64,000 bases of DNA from DATMFV01 sp035555975 (GTDB taxonomy: Bacteria; Verrucomicrobiota; Verrucomicrobiia; Chthoniobacterales; Chthoniobacteraceae): positions 38,805-102,804 of the forward strand of contig DATMFV010000032.1 of the NCBI GenBank assembly GCA_035555975.1. Direction: 5' to 3'. Both the position numbers and the translations under genes were made by a program. Positions 1 through 8,774 of this stretch are shown one piece after another. The first letter of the stretch is position 1. The number at the start of each line of letters is the position of its first letter. The notes below the pieces were generated by a model. That model was not told the origin of the DNA, did no database searches, and saw nothing but the letters and a program-made list of their open reading frames with translations.

Positions 1-2
1 AC

Positions 3-2150
3 GGTTTCGTCAAGGTCGTCAATGGCCACTTCCAGTTCGAAAACGGGCAGCCGGTCCGCTTCTGGGGGACTAACCTGCATGCCGACCATACCCTCTTCCC
101 TACCCACGAGGAAGCCGAACAGGTCGCCGACACCCTCGCCCGCTACGGTTGCAACATCGTCCGGATTCACTACCCTGAAAAAGCGTTGATCTCCCTCGAC
201 GCCACCAGCAGCGAAACCATGGTTTCCGAGGAACAATGGGAACGCTTCGAATACCTCCTCTTCACCCTCAAGAAAAAGGGGATCTACCTCATGATGGAAT
301 CGATCGGCGGCCTCGGGCGCAGGTTCAGGCCCGACGACGGCGTCCGCCTGCCGCCCGCCCACGGCGAAACCTACTTCCAGCCCCGGTTGCAGGAACTCGC
401 CCACCGGTTCATGAAGGAACTGCTCGGGCGCAAAAATCGCTATACCGGCCTTTCTTTGGCAAACGACCCGGCGCTCGCGCTGGTCAGCATTCAGAACGAA
501 CGCTCCATCTTCTGGAACGCGGGCGGGACCAACATGACCCCGGAAGCCGCCGCCGATTTCCGTGTACGCTATAACCAGTGGCTGCTGGAGCAATACCACG
601 ACCGCGCCGGTCTCGCCAAGACATGGAGCGCCGGGGGCGAAACGACCGCGCTCCTGCCCGAAGAAGACCCGGCGCACGGTAGCGTTCTTTTCCCCAACGC
701 CTTTGCGCAAGGCGGGGAGCCGTTCCTGAAAGCGGTCGATCCCAAGGCCGCCCCGCAGCAACGGGCCCGTGCGCGTACGGAGGTCGCCTTCCTCAAGTTC
801 ATCCAGGAAGATCACTACCGTTCCATGCGCGAAGCGGGCAGGCAACTCGGCCTGCGCGTGCCGGTCATCGGCACCAACATTGTCCAGAGCGTTGCCGAAA
901 TGGATACCATGCGCCCCTTCGGCGTCTCCGCGCAAAACATGTACTGGGACCATCTCAAGGCGACCGACGGCGGCTTTCGCTACCATAACCGGCCGGAGGT
1001 CACCAACAGCCCGCTCCGCGGCGGCACGCAGGTGACCGAATCGACCTGGTTGCAGAAGATCAGCGGGCTGGCCACCGTCTCTCCCGAAAACGACGCCATG
1101 TGGCCCAACGAATGGCGCTCCTCGCACCTCATGATGAACGGGGCCACCGCCGCGTTGCAGGATGCCGACGCCCTCTTCCAGTTCGCCTTCGGCGGCGGCG
1201 GCGGCAACACCTGGGAGATCATGAAAGCGCGCCGTTCCATCGTCAACCCGACCATCTCCTACAACGACCCTGCCACGATCGCCTCCTTTGTCTCGGGCGC
1301 TTTTCTCTTCCTGCGGGGCGATGTCAGCACTTCCTCCAACCTTGTCAGCTTCCCGATCAGCGAAGCCGCCCTTTTCTCCACCGTCCCGTGGCTGCGCGAC
1401 GGCACCTTTCCCGCCAACTACCTCCCGTTCGTCAGCCGCTATGAACTGACCTTCCCCGGAGACCGCCCCGCCCATCCGCCCACCCTCGTCGTCCCCAACC
1501 GGGGGACCGGCACCCGCGACAACAACCAGGAACTGGCGGCGAGCCTCGACCTGACCCTCAAGGAACATGGCCTGCTGGCCCTCGACCGGGGGCTTCAGGA
1601 CGGGAAACTCATCAGCGACACCGGCGAACTGGTGCGCGACTGGAAACACGAGCTTTTCCTCGTCAACACGCCCAAGAGCCAGGGCTTCACCGGCTTCCCC
1701 AGGGGCGGCGAACCGCTGGTCTTCGATGATGTAAAGATCGAAAGCCGCAGCCCCTTTGCCACGCTCCAGCTCAGTTCGCTCGACGAGCAGCCGCTCGCCC
1801 GGGCGGAGAAAATCTTCCTCCTCGCCGTGGCCCGGGCCGACAATCGCGATTCCCGATGGACCTTCTCGCAATCCCAACCGATGCCGATGGGCGGCACCCG
1901 CGGCGAAGATATGCTCTTTGTTCACGATGCCCGCCGCAGCCACGCCCCCGCCGGGCCGGTGCTGATCGAGCCGGTGGCCGCCACGCTGACCCTCAAGGGG
2001 GAACGCTTCCGCCTCACCCCGCTCGGCCCCGACATGACGCCGATCGCCTCGCAGGCTAAAGAATTCCGCACCGCCGGGGAGGGGCAAACCGCCGTTGAAA
2101 TCGGCGGGGGGGATTTCTCCATCTGGTACCTTCTCGAACGCCTGCCATGA
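3..2150 (+). CDS. Glycoside hydrolase-like protein (cellulase-type TIM barrel), 5'-truncated
   Basis: The reading frame is open from base 3, so the N-terminus lies outside the window; 715 residues are visible. The first residues (NGHFQFENGQPVRFWGTNLH) match the strand that opens clan-A, GH5-like barrels in Verrucomicrobiota and Planctomycetes. The ALVSIQNE segment near residue 165 has the Asn-Glu pair expected of the acid/base strand. The nucleophile is not assigned with confidence. The C-terminal 250 residues look like beta-sandwich modules. The stop overlaps the TPR gene start (ATGA), and ABC sugar importer genes follow, so a role in releasing imported oligosaccharides is inferred. The exact GH family is uncertain. 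Confidence 0.72.
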   Translation, partial: GFVKVVNGHFQFENGQPVRFWGTNLHADHTLFPTHEEAEQVADTLARYGCNIVRIHYPEKALISLDATSSETMVSEEQWERFEYLLFTLKKKGIYLMMESIGGLGRRFRPDDGVRLPPAHGETYFQPRLQELAHRFMKELLGRKNRYTGLSLANDPALALVSIQNERSIFWNAGGTNMTPEAAADFRVRYNQWLLEQYHDRAGLAKTWSAGGETTALLPEEDPAHGSVLFPNAFAQGGEPFLKAVDPKAAPQQRARARTEVAFLKFIQEDHYRSMREAGRQLGLRVPVIGTNIVQSVAEMDTMRPFGVSAQNMYWDHLKATDGGFRYHNRPEVTNSPLRGGTQVTESTWLQKISGLATVSPENDAMWPNEWRSSHLMMNGATAALQDADALFQFAFGGGGGNTWEIMKARRSIVNPTISYNDPATIASFVSGAFLFLRGDVSTSSNLVSFPISEAALFSTVPWLRDGTFPANYLPFVSRYELTFPGDRPAHPPTLVVPNRGTGTRDNNQELAASLDLTLKEHGLLALDRGLQDGKLISDTGELVRDWKHELFLVNTPKSQGFTGFPRGGEPLVFDDVKIESRSPFATLQLSSLDEQPLARAEKIFLLAVARADNRDSRWTFSQSQPMPMGGTRGEDMLFVHDARRSHAPAGPVLIEPVAATLTLKGERFRLTPLGPDMTPIASQAKEFRTAGEGQTAVEIGGGDFSIWYLLERLP

Positions 2151-2941
2151 GCCCCTGTCGCCTCCTTTTCTTCCTGTGGATCGGCGTCGGAGGAGCGACC
2201 GCCGGGCCGCTCGACCCGGCGTGGCGCGACGCCTCCAACCTCCTTTTCAACCAGGCCCACCAGCAATTCCAACGGGCGGCAAAGAAAGAGGGCGCGGCGG
2301 AGCGGGAACGGATGCTCGGGCACGGCATCACCCTGCTTAATCTTCAACCCCGCACGCAGTCGAACCTCGAAGAAGCCCGGGCGCTTTTCCAGCGTCTCAT
2401 GGCCCAGGCACCGGAAAGCGGGGAAGCGCGTTTTGCCGCCTTCTATCTCGCGCGCCTTTACGAGCTATACGACCACCCGGCGCAACCCGACCAGGCGCGG
2501 CGGCTTTACCGGCAACTGCTCGAAGACCATCCCGGCGACCTCCTCGCCGAACGGAGCGCCTCCTGCCTCGTGCTGCTCGACCTCTACGAAACCATCAGCG
2601 ACGAAGAACGGACCCGCCGGTTCCACGCCCTGGAGTCGTGGGCTTCCCGGCTCCGCACCCCGACGGGCCGACGCGATTTTTCGCTCAACATGGGGTACGC
2701 CTGCCTTGATTTTCCCGCGATCGAAGCCAGCCGCGCCCGGGCGATCCATTACCTCCTTGCAGCCGAGAAGGAAGGGATCACCCAACACCAGATGGAAGCC
2801 CGGACCTGGATCGCCATCGGCGAACTCGCCCGCCTCGAAGGGAGGAAGGAACTCGCCCGGGAGTATTACCAGAAATTCCTCACCAAATACCGGCGGGACA
2901 ACCGGCATTACACCCTTCAAAAGCGGCTCGAAACGTTATAG
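2147..2941 (+). CDS. Exported tetratricopeptide-repeat protein
   Basis: A 264-residue protein with a hydrophobic N-terminus (LLFFLWIGVGGATA) that looks like a signal peptide, followed by helical repeats. Residues about 65-130 and 190-255 show TPR-like pairs (ARALFQRLMAQAPESGEARF, ARRLYRQLLEDHPGD, AREYYQKFLTKYRRD). It overlaps the preceding hydrolase by four bases (ATGA), so the two are probably translationally coupled. A scaffold or partner role for the hydrolase or the transporter is inferred from position only. Confidence 0.65.
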   Translation: MSPCRLLFFLWIGVGGATAGPLDPAWRDASNLLFNQAHQQFQRAAKKEGAAERERMLGHGITLLNLQPRTQSNLEEARALFQRLMAQAPESGEARFAAFYLARLYELYDHPAQPDQARRLYRQLLEDHPGDLLAERSASCLVLLDLYETISDEERTRRFHALESWASRLRTPTGRRDFSLNMGYACLDFPAIEASRARAIHYLLAAEKEGITQHQMEARTWIAIGELARLEGRKELAREYYQKFLTKYRRDNRHYTLQKRLETL

Positions 2942-2983
2942 CTACCCTTTCAACCCCACCTGACCCCATCGCCCCATCCCTTC

Positions 2984-4594
2984 ATGCGGGAAAAACTCTT
3001 CAACTTCATCGGCCTCGCCCTTCTGGCGCTCTGCTTTGCCGCTTCGCTGGTACGGACCCTCTCCCGGCACGCTTCCACCAGCGAGGATGGCCAGCCGCAA
3101 CGGATCACCATCCGCTTCGCCCATTGGCAGCTCGAAGACGGCCCGCGCGAAGCGTTCGCACGCATCGCCGCGGAATACAGCCGCCTTCACCCGGAAGTCC
3201 GCATCGAGCAGTTGCCGATCCCCGAACGGGTCTTCTCCAGTTGGCTCGTCACGCAACTGGTCGGCGGCACCGCGCCCGACATCATCGAACTCGGCAAGGG
3301 GCTCGAAATCGGCCAGCTCGTCCGCTATTTCGTACCGCTTTCCGACCTCGCCGAAGCCCCTAACCCGTACAACCACGGAACCCCGCTGGAGGGGCTGCCG
3401 CTGCGGGAAACCTTCTTTGACGGAATGGAAGGAGGCTACAACCCGCTATTGCTGGAGTATTACGGCGTACCGATCTCCGGCGGCTCCATCCGGCTCTTCT
3501 ACAACCTCGAACTGCTGGAGCGGATCACCGGAAGCCGCCGCCTCCCCCGGACCTCCGGCGAACTGATGGCGCTCTGCGAAAAAATCGCCCGTCACGCCGC
3601 AAAAGAAGGGGTGCCGCTCGTCCCGATCGCCGGGTCCAGGTACAACGCCCCCTTCCTCATGGAGGCGCTCTTTTCCAGCCAGACGCAGAAGCTCGCGGAA
3701 ACGCTCAACCCGCCCGGCATCATCGACGGCAACCCGGTCGCGCAGGCCTCGGGCTACCTCGAAGGCCGCTGGAACCTCCGAAGCGACGCGGTCCGCTCCG
3801 GCCTTACCCTGATGCGAGAGGTCGGCCGCGCCATGCAGCCCGGTTTTTCCCAGATCATGCGCGACGACGCCACCCTCCTTTTCGTCCAGAACCGCGCCGT
3901 CATGATCTGCACGGGTAGCTGGGACGCCACCAGCATCCGGCGGCAGATCACCTTCCCGCTCGGCGTCTCCCCGATCCCGTTTCCCTCTCCCAACGATCCG
4001 GTCTACGGTCCCCACACGCTCGGGGCGCGCTCCGAAGCGGGCGTCAATGCCGGGATCTCCTTTGGCCTGACCCGGTATTCCTCCCACCCGGAAGTCGCCG
4101 CCGATTTCCTGCTCTTCCTCGCCAGCCGACAGGCCAACCAGCTCTGGACCGACGTCAGCGGCTGGATTCCCTCCATCCTCACCACCCGCCCCGGCCCCGA
4201 AGTCGAGCCGTTCCTGCCGGTGCTGGAAGGGTGGCTGCCCGGGTTGATGCCGTCGATCAGCAAAGGGTTTGCCGATACCAGCCGCCTTTTCAACACCTCC
4301 TTCCACCTCCTGGTCTCCCCGTTCGGGAGCGTGGAGGCGATGATCGACACGCTCGAAGACGACTACCCCGAAGCGATCCGGCGCGACCTGGAGCGCGAGC
4401 GGCTCAAACGCATCCAGATCCTCCAGCGGGGCGACACCCAGCTTGCCGCCCTGGCGTGGCTGGCGCGCGACCCGGCGGCCCCGCCCGCCGACCGCGCCCG
4501 CCTCGATCTCTTGCTCCAGGCCGATTCCACCAACCAAAGAAACTTCTACCGCACCCGTTTCGCGCTGGAAAAAGCGGGCACGCCCTCCCCGTAA
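2984..4594 (+). CDS. Extracellular solute-binding protein of a sugar ABC transporter (family 1)
   Basis: A 536-residue protein with an N-terminal hydrophobic helix (FIGLALLALCFAASLVRTL) that exports or anchors it, and no clear lipobox. The body follows the family 1 sugar-binding fold: HWQLEDGPREAFARIAAEYSRLHPEVRIEQL near the start, GGTAPDIIELG in the middle, and AADFLLFLASRQANQLWTD near the end of the fold. The family usually has 400-450 residues; the extra 80 or so at the C-terminus are charged and helical (DDYPEAIRRDLERERLKRIQ). Two permease genes follow with a 4-base gap, so this is the importer's substrate receptor. Confidence 0.85.
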   Translation: MREKLFNFIGLALLALCFAASLVRTLSRHASTSEDGQPQRITIRFAHWQLEDGPREAFARIAAEYSRLHPEVRIEQLPIPERVFSSWLVTQLVGGTAPDIIELGKGLEIGQLVRYFVPLSDLAEAPNPYNHGTPLEGLPLRETFFDGMEGGYNPLLLEYYGVPISGGSIRLFYNLELLERITGSRRLPRTSGELMALCEKIARHAAKEGVPLVPIAGSRYNAPFLMEALFSSQTQKLAETLNPPGIIDGNPVAQASGYLEGRWNLRSDAVRSGLTLMREVGRAMQPGFSQIMRDDATLLFVQNRAVMICTGSWDATSIRRQITFPLGVSPIPFPSPNDPVYGPHTLGARSEAGVNAGISFGLTRYSSHPEVAADFLLFLASRQANQLWTDVSGWIPSILTTRPGPEVEPFLPVLEGWLPGLMPSISKGFADTSRLFNTSFHLLVSPFGSVEAMIDTLEDDYPEAIRRDLERERLKRIQILQRGDTQLAALAWLARDPAAPPADRARLDLLLQADSTNQRNFYRTRFALEKAGTPSP

Positions 4595-4598
4595 TCCC

Positions 4599-5549
4599 AT
4601 GGCCGCCCCGATCAGTCCCCGCAAGGCATGGCATGAATGGAACCTTTACCTGTTCATCCTCCCCGCCGTTCTCCTGATCGGCCTCTTCTGCTATTTCCCG
4701 GCGGCAAGCGCCATCTACCACAGCTTTTTCCGGTGGAGCGGCGGCGAAGAAAAAGAGTTCATCGGGTTGAAAAACTTTTACGACGTTCTGGGCGACGGCG
4801 TCTTCTGGAACTCGTTCTGGGTGATCGGCATCCTCGTCGTCAGCAACCTTTTCAAGCTCGCTCCCGCCATCCTGATCGCCGTCCTGATCCACCGGCTCAA
4901 GAGCGAACGGTGGCAATACCTTTACCGGATCGTCGTCGTCCTGCCGATGATCGTCCCCGGTCTCGTGACGCTCTTCATCTGGAAATCGTTCTTTGATCCC
5001 ACGCAGGGAGCGCTCAACCGCTTCCTTGATCTCACCGGGCTCAAAACCGCGCTGGTCGCCCTCGACCGGGCCGTCGGCTGGGGGGTGTTTCACGAAGGCA
5101 TCCCGATCGCATGGCTTGGCGAGCCGTCGCTGGTCATCCCTTCGCTCATTCTCTGGGGCTTTCCGTGGATCGGCGCGGTCGGCGTCCTCATCTACCTCGC
5201 GGGCCTGCAATCGATCGGCAGCGAAGTCTACGAAGCCGCGCAACTCGACGGCGCAGGCCCGTGGCAAACCTTCTTCCATATTGAGTTTCCGCTGATCATG
5301 ACCCAGGTGCGTTTGAGCCTCGTCATGCTCATCATCAGCACCCTGCAAGGGTTCGGGCTCCAGTTCCTGCTGCTCGGGCAGGATGGCGGCCCCGGCGGCC
5401 GGGGGATGGTGCCGGGGTTATGGATGTTCAACCGCGCCTTTCTGGCGGGCGAGTTTGGCTATGCCTGCGCGCTGGGGCTCTTTCTCTTTGCCTTCATCCT
5501 CGGGTTGACCTGGGTCAACAACCGCTACGTCAGAGTCGAAAAAACATGA
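4599..5549 (+). CDS. Sugar ABC transporter permease (MalF/UgpA type)
   Basis: A 316-residue inner-membrane permease. The ATG at 4599 is chosen because it lies 4 bases after the binding-protein stop and gives a normal N-terminus (WNLYLFILPAVLLIGLFCYF, first membrane helix). About six membrane segments are visible. The EAA loop that contacts the ATPase is clear (VYEAAQLDGAGPWQTFFHIEFP, near residue 220). It pairs with the next permease, which it overlaps by four bases. No ATPase gene is nearby, so a shared MsiK-like ATPase elsewhere is inferred. Confidence 0.9.
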   Translation: MAAPISPRKAWHEWNLYLFILPAVLLIGLFCYFPAASAIYHSFFRWSGGEEKEFIGLKNFYDVLGDGVFWNSFWVIGILVVSNLFKLAPAILIAVLIHRLKSERWQYLYRIVVVLPMIVPGLVTLFIWKSFFDPTQGALNRFLDLTGLKTALVALDRAVGWGVFHEGIPIAWLGEPSLVIPSLILWGFPWIGAVGVLIYLAGLQSIGSEVYEAAQLDGAGPWQTFFHIEFPLIMTQVRLSLVMLIISTLQGFGLQFLLLGQDGGPGGRGMVPGLWMFNRAFLAGEFGYACALGLFLFAFILGLTWVNNRYVRVEKT

Positions 5550-6445
5550 ACTCCACCCTTGCCACCGTTCCGCCCCCGCCCCGCGCCGACGAACCGGCGG
5601 CAGCCGTCCCCGCCGCGGCGCGCCGCCCCCGCTCGCCCGATGCCTTCAAGCACCTCGTCCTTCTGCTGCTGCTCGGCATCAGCCTCTTTCCCTTCTACAT
5701 GATGTTGCAGATCAGCCTGAAGGATAACGCCCTCTTCTTTTCCAGCCCGTGGCTGCCCGGCGCGCCGGAGAGCTGGCAGTGGCAGAACTATCTCTACGCC
5801 ATCGGGCTGATCTTTCCCTATGTCGCCAACTCGGTGGTCGTCTCGGTCACCGCAACGCTCGGCTGCCTCGCGGTTTCCGTTGGCGGAGCCTACTTTTTCG
5901 CCCGTTACAAAATGCCGATGAGCGGTTTTCTCTGGACCGCCTTTCTGGTCCTGATGCTGATGCCAAGCATTGCCAACATCGTCCCGCTTTTCGCCGTCCT
6001 CAAGGGGCTCAACCTCCTCAACACCCTCTGGGCCCTGATCGTGCTCGGCATCGCCGGCGGGCTCGTCTTCTCCATCTACGTACTCCGCAACTTCATCGAA
6101 GACATTCCGAAGGACCTCTTCGAAGCGGCGGAGATCGACGGCGCTTCCCACCTGCAACAGATCCGCAACGTAGTGATCCCGATGAGCGGCTCGATCATCG
6201 GCACCCTCGCCATCCTCAACTTCCTGAGCACGTGGAACGACTTTCTCATGCCGCTCATCGTCCTGCGCGACCCGGAAATCTTCACCATCGGCGTCGGCCT
6301 GATCTACCTCGACGGCGAATACGTCAAACAATGGGGCCACATCATGGCCGCCTTTGTCATCGCCAGCCTGCCGCTGATCGTGATCTTCCTCTTTACCATG
6401 AAGCTTTTCATTCGCGGCCTGAGCGCCGGGGCGGTCAAGGGATAG
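5546..6445 (+). CDS. Sugar ABC transporter permease (MalG/UgpE type)
   Basis: A 299-residue permease that starts inside the stop codon of the previous one (ATGA). A proline/alanine-rich cytoplasmic head of about 35 residues precedes the first membrane helix (LVLLLLLGISLFPFYMML). The EAA loop reads LFEAAEIDGASHLQQIRNVVIP. The C-terminus (FIRGLSAGAVKG) is the standard ending of this subfamily. It is the second transmembrane half of the importer and is the last gene of the operon that begins with the glycoside-hydrolase-like gene. Confidence 0.92.
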   Translation: MNSTLATVPPPPRADEPAAAVPAAARRPRSPDAFKHLVLLLLLGISLFPFYMMLQISLKDNALFFSSPWLPGAPESWQWQNYLYAIGLIFPYVANSVVVSVTATLGCLAVSVGGAYFFARYKMPMSGFLWTAFLVLMLMPSIANIVPLFAVLKGLNLLNTLWALIVLGIAGGLVFSIYVLRNFIEDIPKDLFEAAEIDGASHLQQIRNVVIPMSGSIIGTLAILNFLSTWNDFLMPLIVLRDPEIFTIGVGLIYLDGEYVKQWGHIMAAFVIASLPLIVIFLFTMKLFIRGLSAGAVKG

Positions 6446-6470
6446 TCACGCCACATTTGACACGTAAAGT

Positions 6471-6484
6471 GTTAAACGATTAAC
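6471..6484. promoter_or_regulatory. LacI/GalR-like palindrome upstream of the acyltransferase gene
   Basis: GTTAAACGATTAAC is a 14-bp palindrome with central CG and one mismatched pair, the usual layout of LacI/GalR-family operators. A TTGACA (6457-6462) lies just upstream and may be a -35 box, although no convincing -10 was found. It lies in the 58-bp gap between the permease and the acyltransferase gene. Confidence 0.4.
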
Positions 6485-6503
6485 CTTTCGGGCATTTCGC
6501 ACC

Positions 6504-7604
6504 ATGAAAACCGAAGCGTTACCGCAGGCAGCGTGGGGAGAAGCCGACTTTGCCCGGGAAGTCGGACGTTGCGGCTTGCGGCCCGACACCTTTGAAACAC
6601 TCATCGAAAGCCACCGCACGATCGCCCGCTCGCCCGGGCTCCGGCTGCTGGCTCAAACAACCTGCGCGACGCTCTTTGGCCGAGAGGAGGTCCCGCCTCC
6701 GGCGCTCCCCCGGGTGGCCCCCGCGCTGAAGCTCGAAAGCGGCCTGCTCCACGCGGTCGCCCTTCTTTTCCGGCTGCCCCGCCTCCGCAGCGAACACGCA
6801 CGACGCGGAATTCCGGAGGCTGTCACGCGGGCTACGCTGGAGGACCTGGAACGCTGGATGGATGCCTTTGCCGAGGCGAACGGAAAGCCGGGGCTCTCGG
6901 AAGCCGCATGGCTCGCGCGGCATTTCCAGGGGCGGCTCCTCGCCGTCGGCCGGTTGCAGTTTGAGTGGACGCTTTTCAAGCTGCCGTACCGGGTGTTTCG
7001 CCATGGCGACGATGGAACCCCGCTCGTGATGGCGACCTCCGGCATGGATTGCGATGCCCGGGGCTGGCCCGCCGACTCCGCTCCGGCATGGCAGAGCGTT
7101 CTGCGCGAGGGGGACGACGGCTGGGAAGGCCATCCGGTCGATCCTGATAAAGGTTGCCTTCGCCGGGAACCCACATTCCTTTCCCGGGACGAGTGGCAAC
7201 CCGTCCTCGCGCCGGGCGACCGGGTGCTCGCCGTCCACATCCCGAAGGGTGGAAGGCTGCCGCCCGAAGCCGTGGCCGATTCCTTCCGCGACGCCGCGCG
7301 CCTTTTCCCGCAGTGGTTCCCCGAACATCGGCTCCACGCCATGACCTGCGCCTCGTGGATGCTCGACCCGCAGTTGAAAGACCACCTGCCCCACGGGTCC
7401 AACCTCCTCGCCTTCCAGCGGCATTTCCTGCCGGTGCCGATCCCCGGCGCGACCGACGAACAGCTTTTCGAGCGCGTCCTCGGCGGCCAGAGGACGTTGC
7501 CTGAAAACGCCACCTCCCTGCAACGGGCGGTGCTCGAACACGTGCGCTGCGGCGGCGCGTGGCGGATGGGCGGCGGCATCCGCCTGCCGGACGCGCCTTT
7601 CTGA
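6504..7604 (+). CDS. Acyltransferase domain protein (NAT_N / GNAT_C type)
   Basis: A 366-residue cytoplasmic protein of the two-domain acyltransferase family known mainly from Firmicutes. The middle carries the family signature GRLQFE (149-154). The C-terminal GNAT-like part has VHIPKGG (244-250) and the hallmark block TCASWMLDPQL (281-291) followed by SNLLAFQRHF. The acyl acceptor is not known. The gene has its own upstream palindrome and sits between the sugar importer and a sugar dehydrogenase operon, so a sugar or glycoside acceptor is possible. The family call is fairly firm; the function is inference. Confidence 0.7.
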   Translation: MKTEALPQAAWGEADFAREVGRCGLRPDTFETLIESHRTIARSPGLRLLAQTTCATLFGREEVPPPALPRVAPALKLESGLLHAVALLFRLPRLRSEHARRGIPEAVTRATLEDLERWMDAFAEANGKPGLSEAAWLARHFQGRLLAVGRLQFEWTLFKLPYRVFRHGDDGTPLVMATSGMDCDARGWPADSAPAWQSVLREGDDGWEGHPVDPDKGCLRREPTFLSRDEWQPVLAPGDRVLAVHIPKGGRLPPEAVADSFRDAARLFPQWFPEHRLHAMTCASWMLDPQLKDHLPHGSNLLAFQRHFLPVPIPGATDEQLFERVLGGQRTLPENATSLQRAVLEHVRCGGAWRMGGGIRLPDAPF

Positions 7605-7622
7605 GCCGCAAATTCGTGCAAA

Positions 7623-7656
7623 TTAAGCGCTTGACTTTACAAAGTTAAGCGCTTAA
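7623..7656. promoter_or_regulatory. Paired LacI-like operators with overlapping -35 box
   Basis: TTAAGCGCTTGA (7623-7634) and the perfect palindrome TTAAGCGCTTAA (7645-7656) have centres 22 bp apart, about two helical turns. TTGACT at 7631-7636 is a plausible -35 that overlaps the first site, and the second would cover the -10 region. The layout fits repression by a LacI/GalR-type dimer pair of the dehydrogenase operon starting at 7674. Confidence 0.55.
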
Positions 7657-7673
7657 TTTTCACCCTTATCGTT

Positions 7674-8774
7674 ATGGCTTCCACCACTCCGCTTCCATCC
7701 CACACCGCCACCCCTCCCGCTTCCGCGAAACCGATCCGGCTCGGGATCATCGGTCTCGGCTACCGCTCGATTTCAGGGGTCCTGATCGAGGAAATCCGGC
7801 CCGCCTTTGAAAAAACCGGCGGCGCTTTCGAGATCCCCGCCGTCTGCGATGTCGAACCCCGCAAGCAGCAGGCCGCCGTCGAGAAAATCAGCCGGTTCAC
7901 CGGGAAAAAGCCGGAGACCTTCGCCTCCTACGAGGAGATGCTCGACCATGGCGAACTCGACGCGGTCTACATCGCCGGGCCCAACGACCTGCATGCCCCG
8001 ATGGCGATCGCCGCCTTGCGCCGCGGGGTCGATGTCCTCTGCGAAAAACCGGTCGCCACCACGCTGGCGGATGCGGATGCCATCGCGGCGGAGGCCCATC
8101 AGCGCATCGTCGCCTTTTTCATGCAGATGCATTACCGCAGGAAGTATCACCGCGTGGCGGAACTGATCCGCTCGGGCCGGATCGGCGAACCGGTCATGAC
8201 CTGGTGTACCGAGTTTCGCGCGCCGTTTCCGCGCTGGATGAACTGGGTGGCCGATCGCAACCGCTCCGGGGGAGCGCTGGTCGAGAAAAACTGTCACCAC
8301 TGCGATATTCTTGACCTCTGGACCGGCAGCCGTCCCCACTCGGTTTATGCCACCGGCGGACAGAAGAAATACGCCACCCTCTGGGGGCAGCCGAGCAGCA
8401 TCGTCGACCACGCCTGGATCACCTTTGACTATGAAAACGGCGTCAAGGGGATGATCGGCATCAACTTCACCCAGAGCCACCGGCATCAAAGGGAGTTTGG
8501 CGTTGCCGGAACCGAAGGGTTGATCCGCTTTGATCTCAAAGACGGCGAAAAGCTGCATATCACCACCAACAACGGCGACACGGAACTTCTCGACTGCCCG
8601 GGAGAGCTGCGCGGCGGGGTCTTTCTTGACTTCCTCAACTGCGTCCGGTCGCGCACCGAGCCGCTGGTCTCCTTTGAAAAGGGGCGGCGGAGCCTTCTGG
8701 TGCCGCTCGCTGCGGAGCGTTCCATCCGGGAAAAGCGCGTGGTCCTGATTTCGGAGATCGACCCCCGCCCATGA
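7674..8774 (+). CDS. Gfo/Idh/MocA family oxidoreductase
   Basis: A 366-residue NAD(P)-dependent sugar or polyol dehydrogenase. The Rossmann start GIIGLGYR is at 24-31 after a proline/threonine-rich head. CEKPVATT at 123-130 carries the family Lys. The C-terminal domain has GGALVEKNCHHCDIL (199-213), the GG-EK-H-D signature with the catalytic His. A palindrome pair precedes it, and its stop overlaps the next start (ATGA). The substrate is unknown. The coupling to a C45-type hydrolase and an esterase suggests a modified sugar. Confidence 0.88.
   Translation: MASTTPLPSHTATPPASAKPIRLGIIGLGYRSISGVLIEEIRPAFEKTGGAFEIPAVCDVEPRKQQAAVEKISRFTGKKPETFASYEEMLDHGELDAVYIAGPNDLHAPMAIAALRRGVDVLCEKPVATTLADADAIAAEAHQRIVAFFMQMHYRRKYHRVAELIRSGRIGEPVMTWCTEFRAPFPRWMNWVADRNRSGGALVEKNCHHCDILDLWTGSRPHSVYATGGQKKYATLWGQPSSIVDHAWITFDYENGVKGMIGINFTQSHRHQREFGVAGTEGLIRFDLKDGEKLHITTNNGDTELLDCPGELRGGVFLDFLNCVRSRTEPLVSFEKGRRSLLVPLAAERSIREKRVVLISEIDPRP

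Noticed and set aside
3446..5348. Two overlapping minus-strand frames of 392 and 314 codons
   Set aside because: Antisense to the binding protein and permease genes; translations are Gly/Arg/Asp-rich with no motif.
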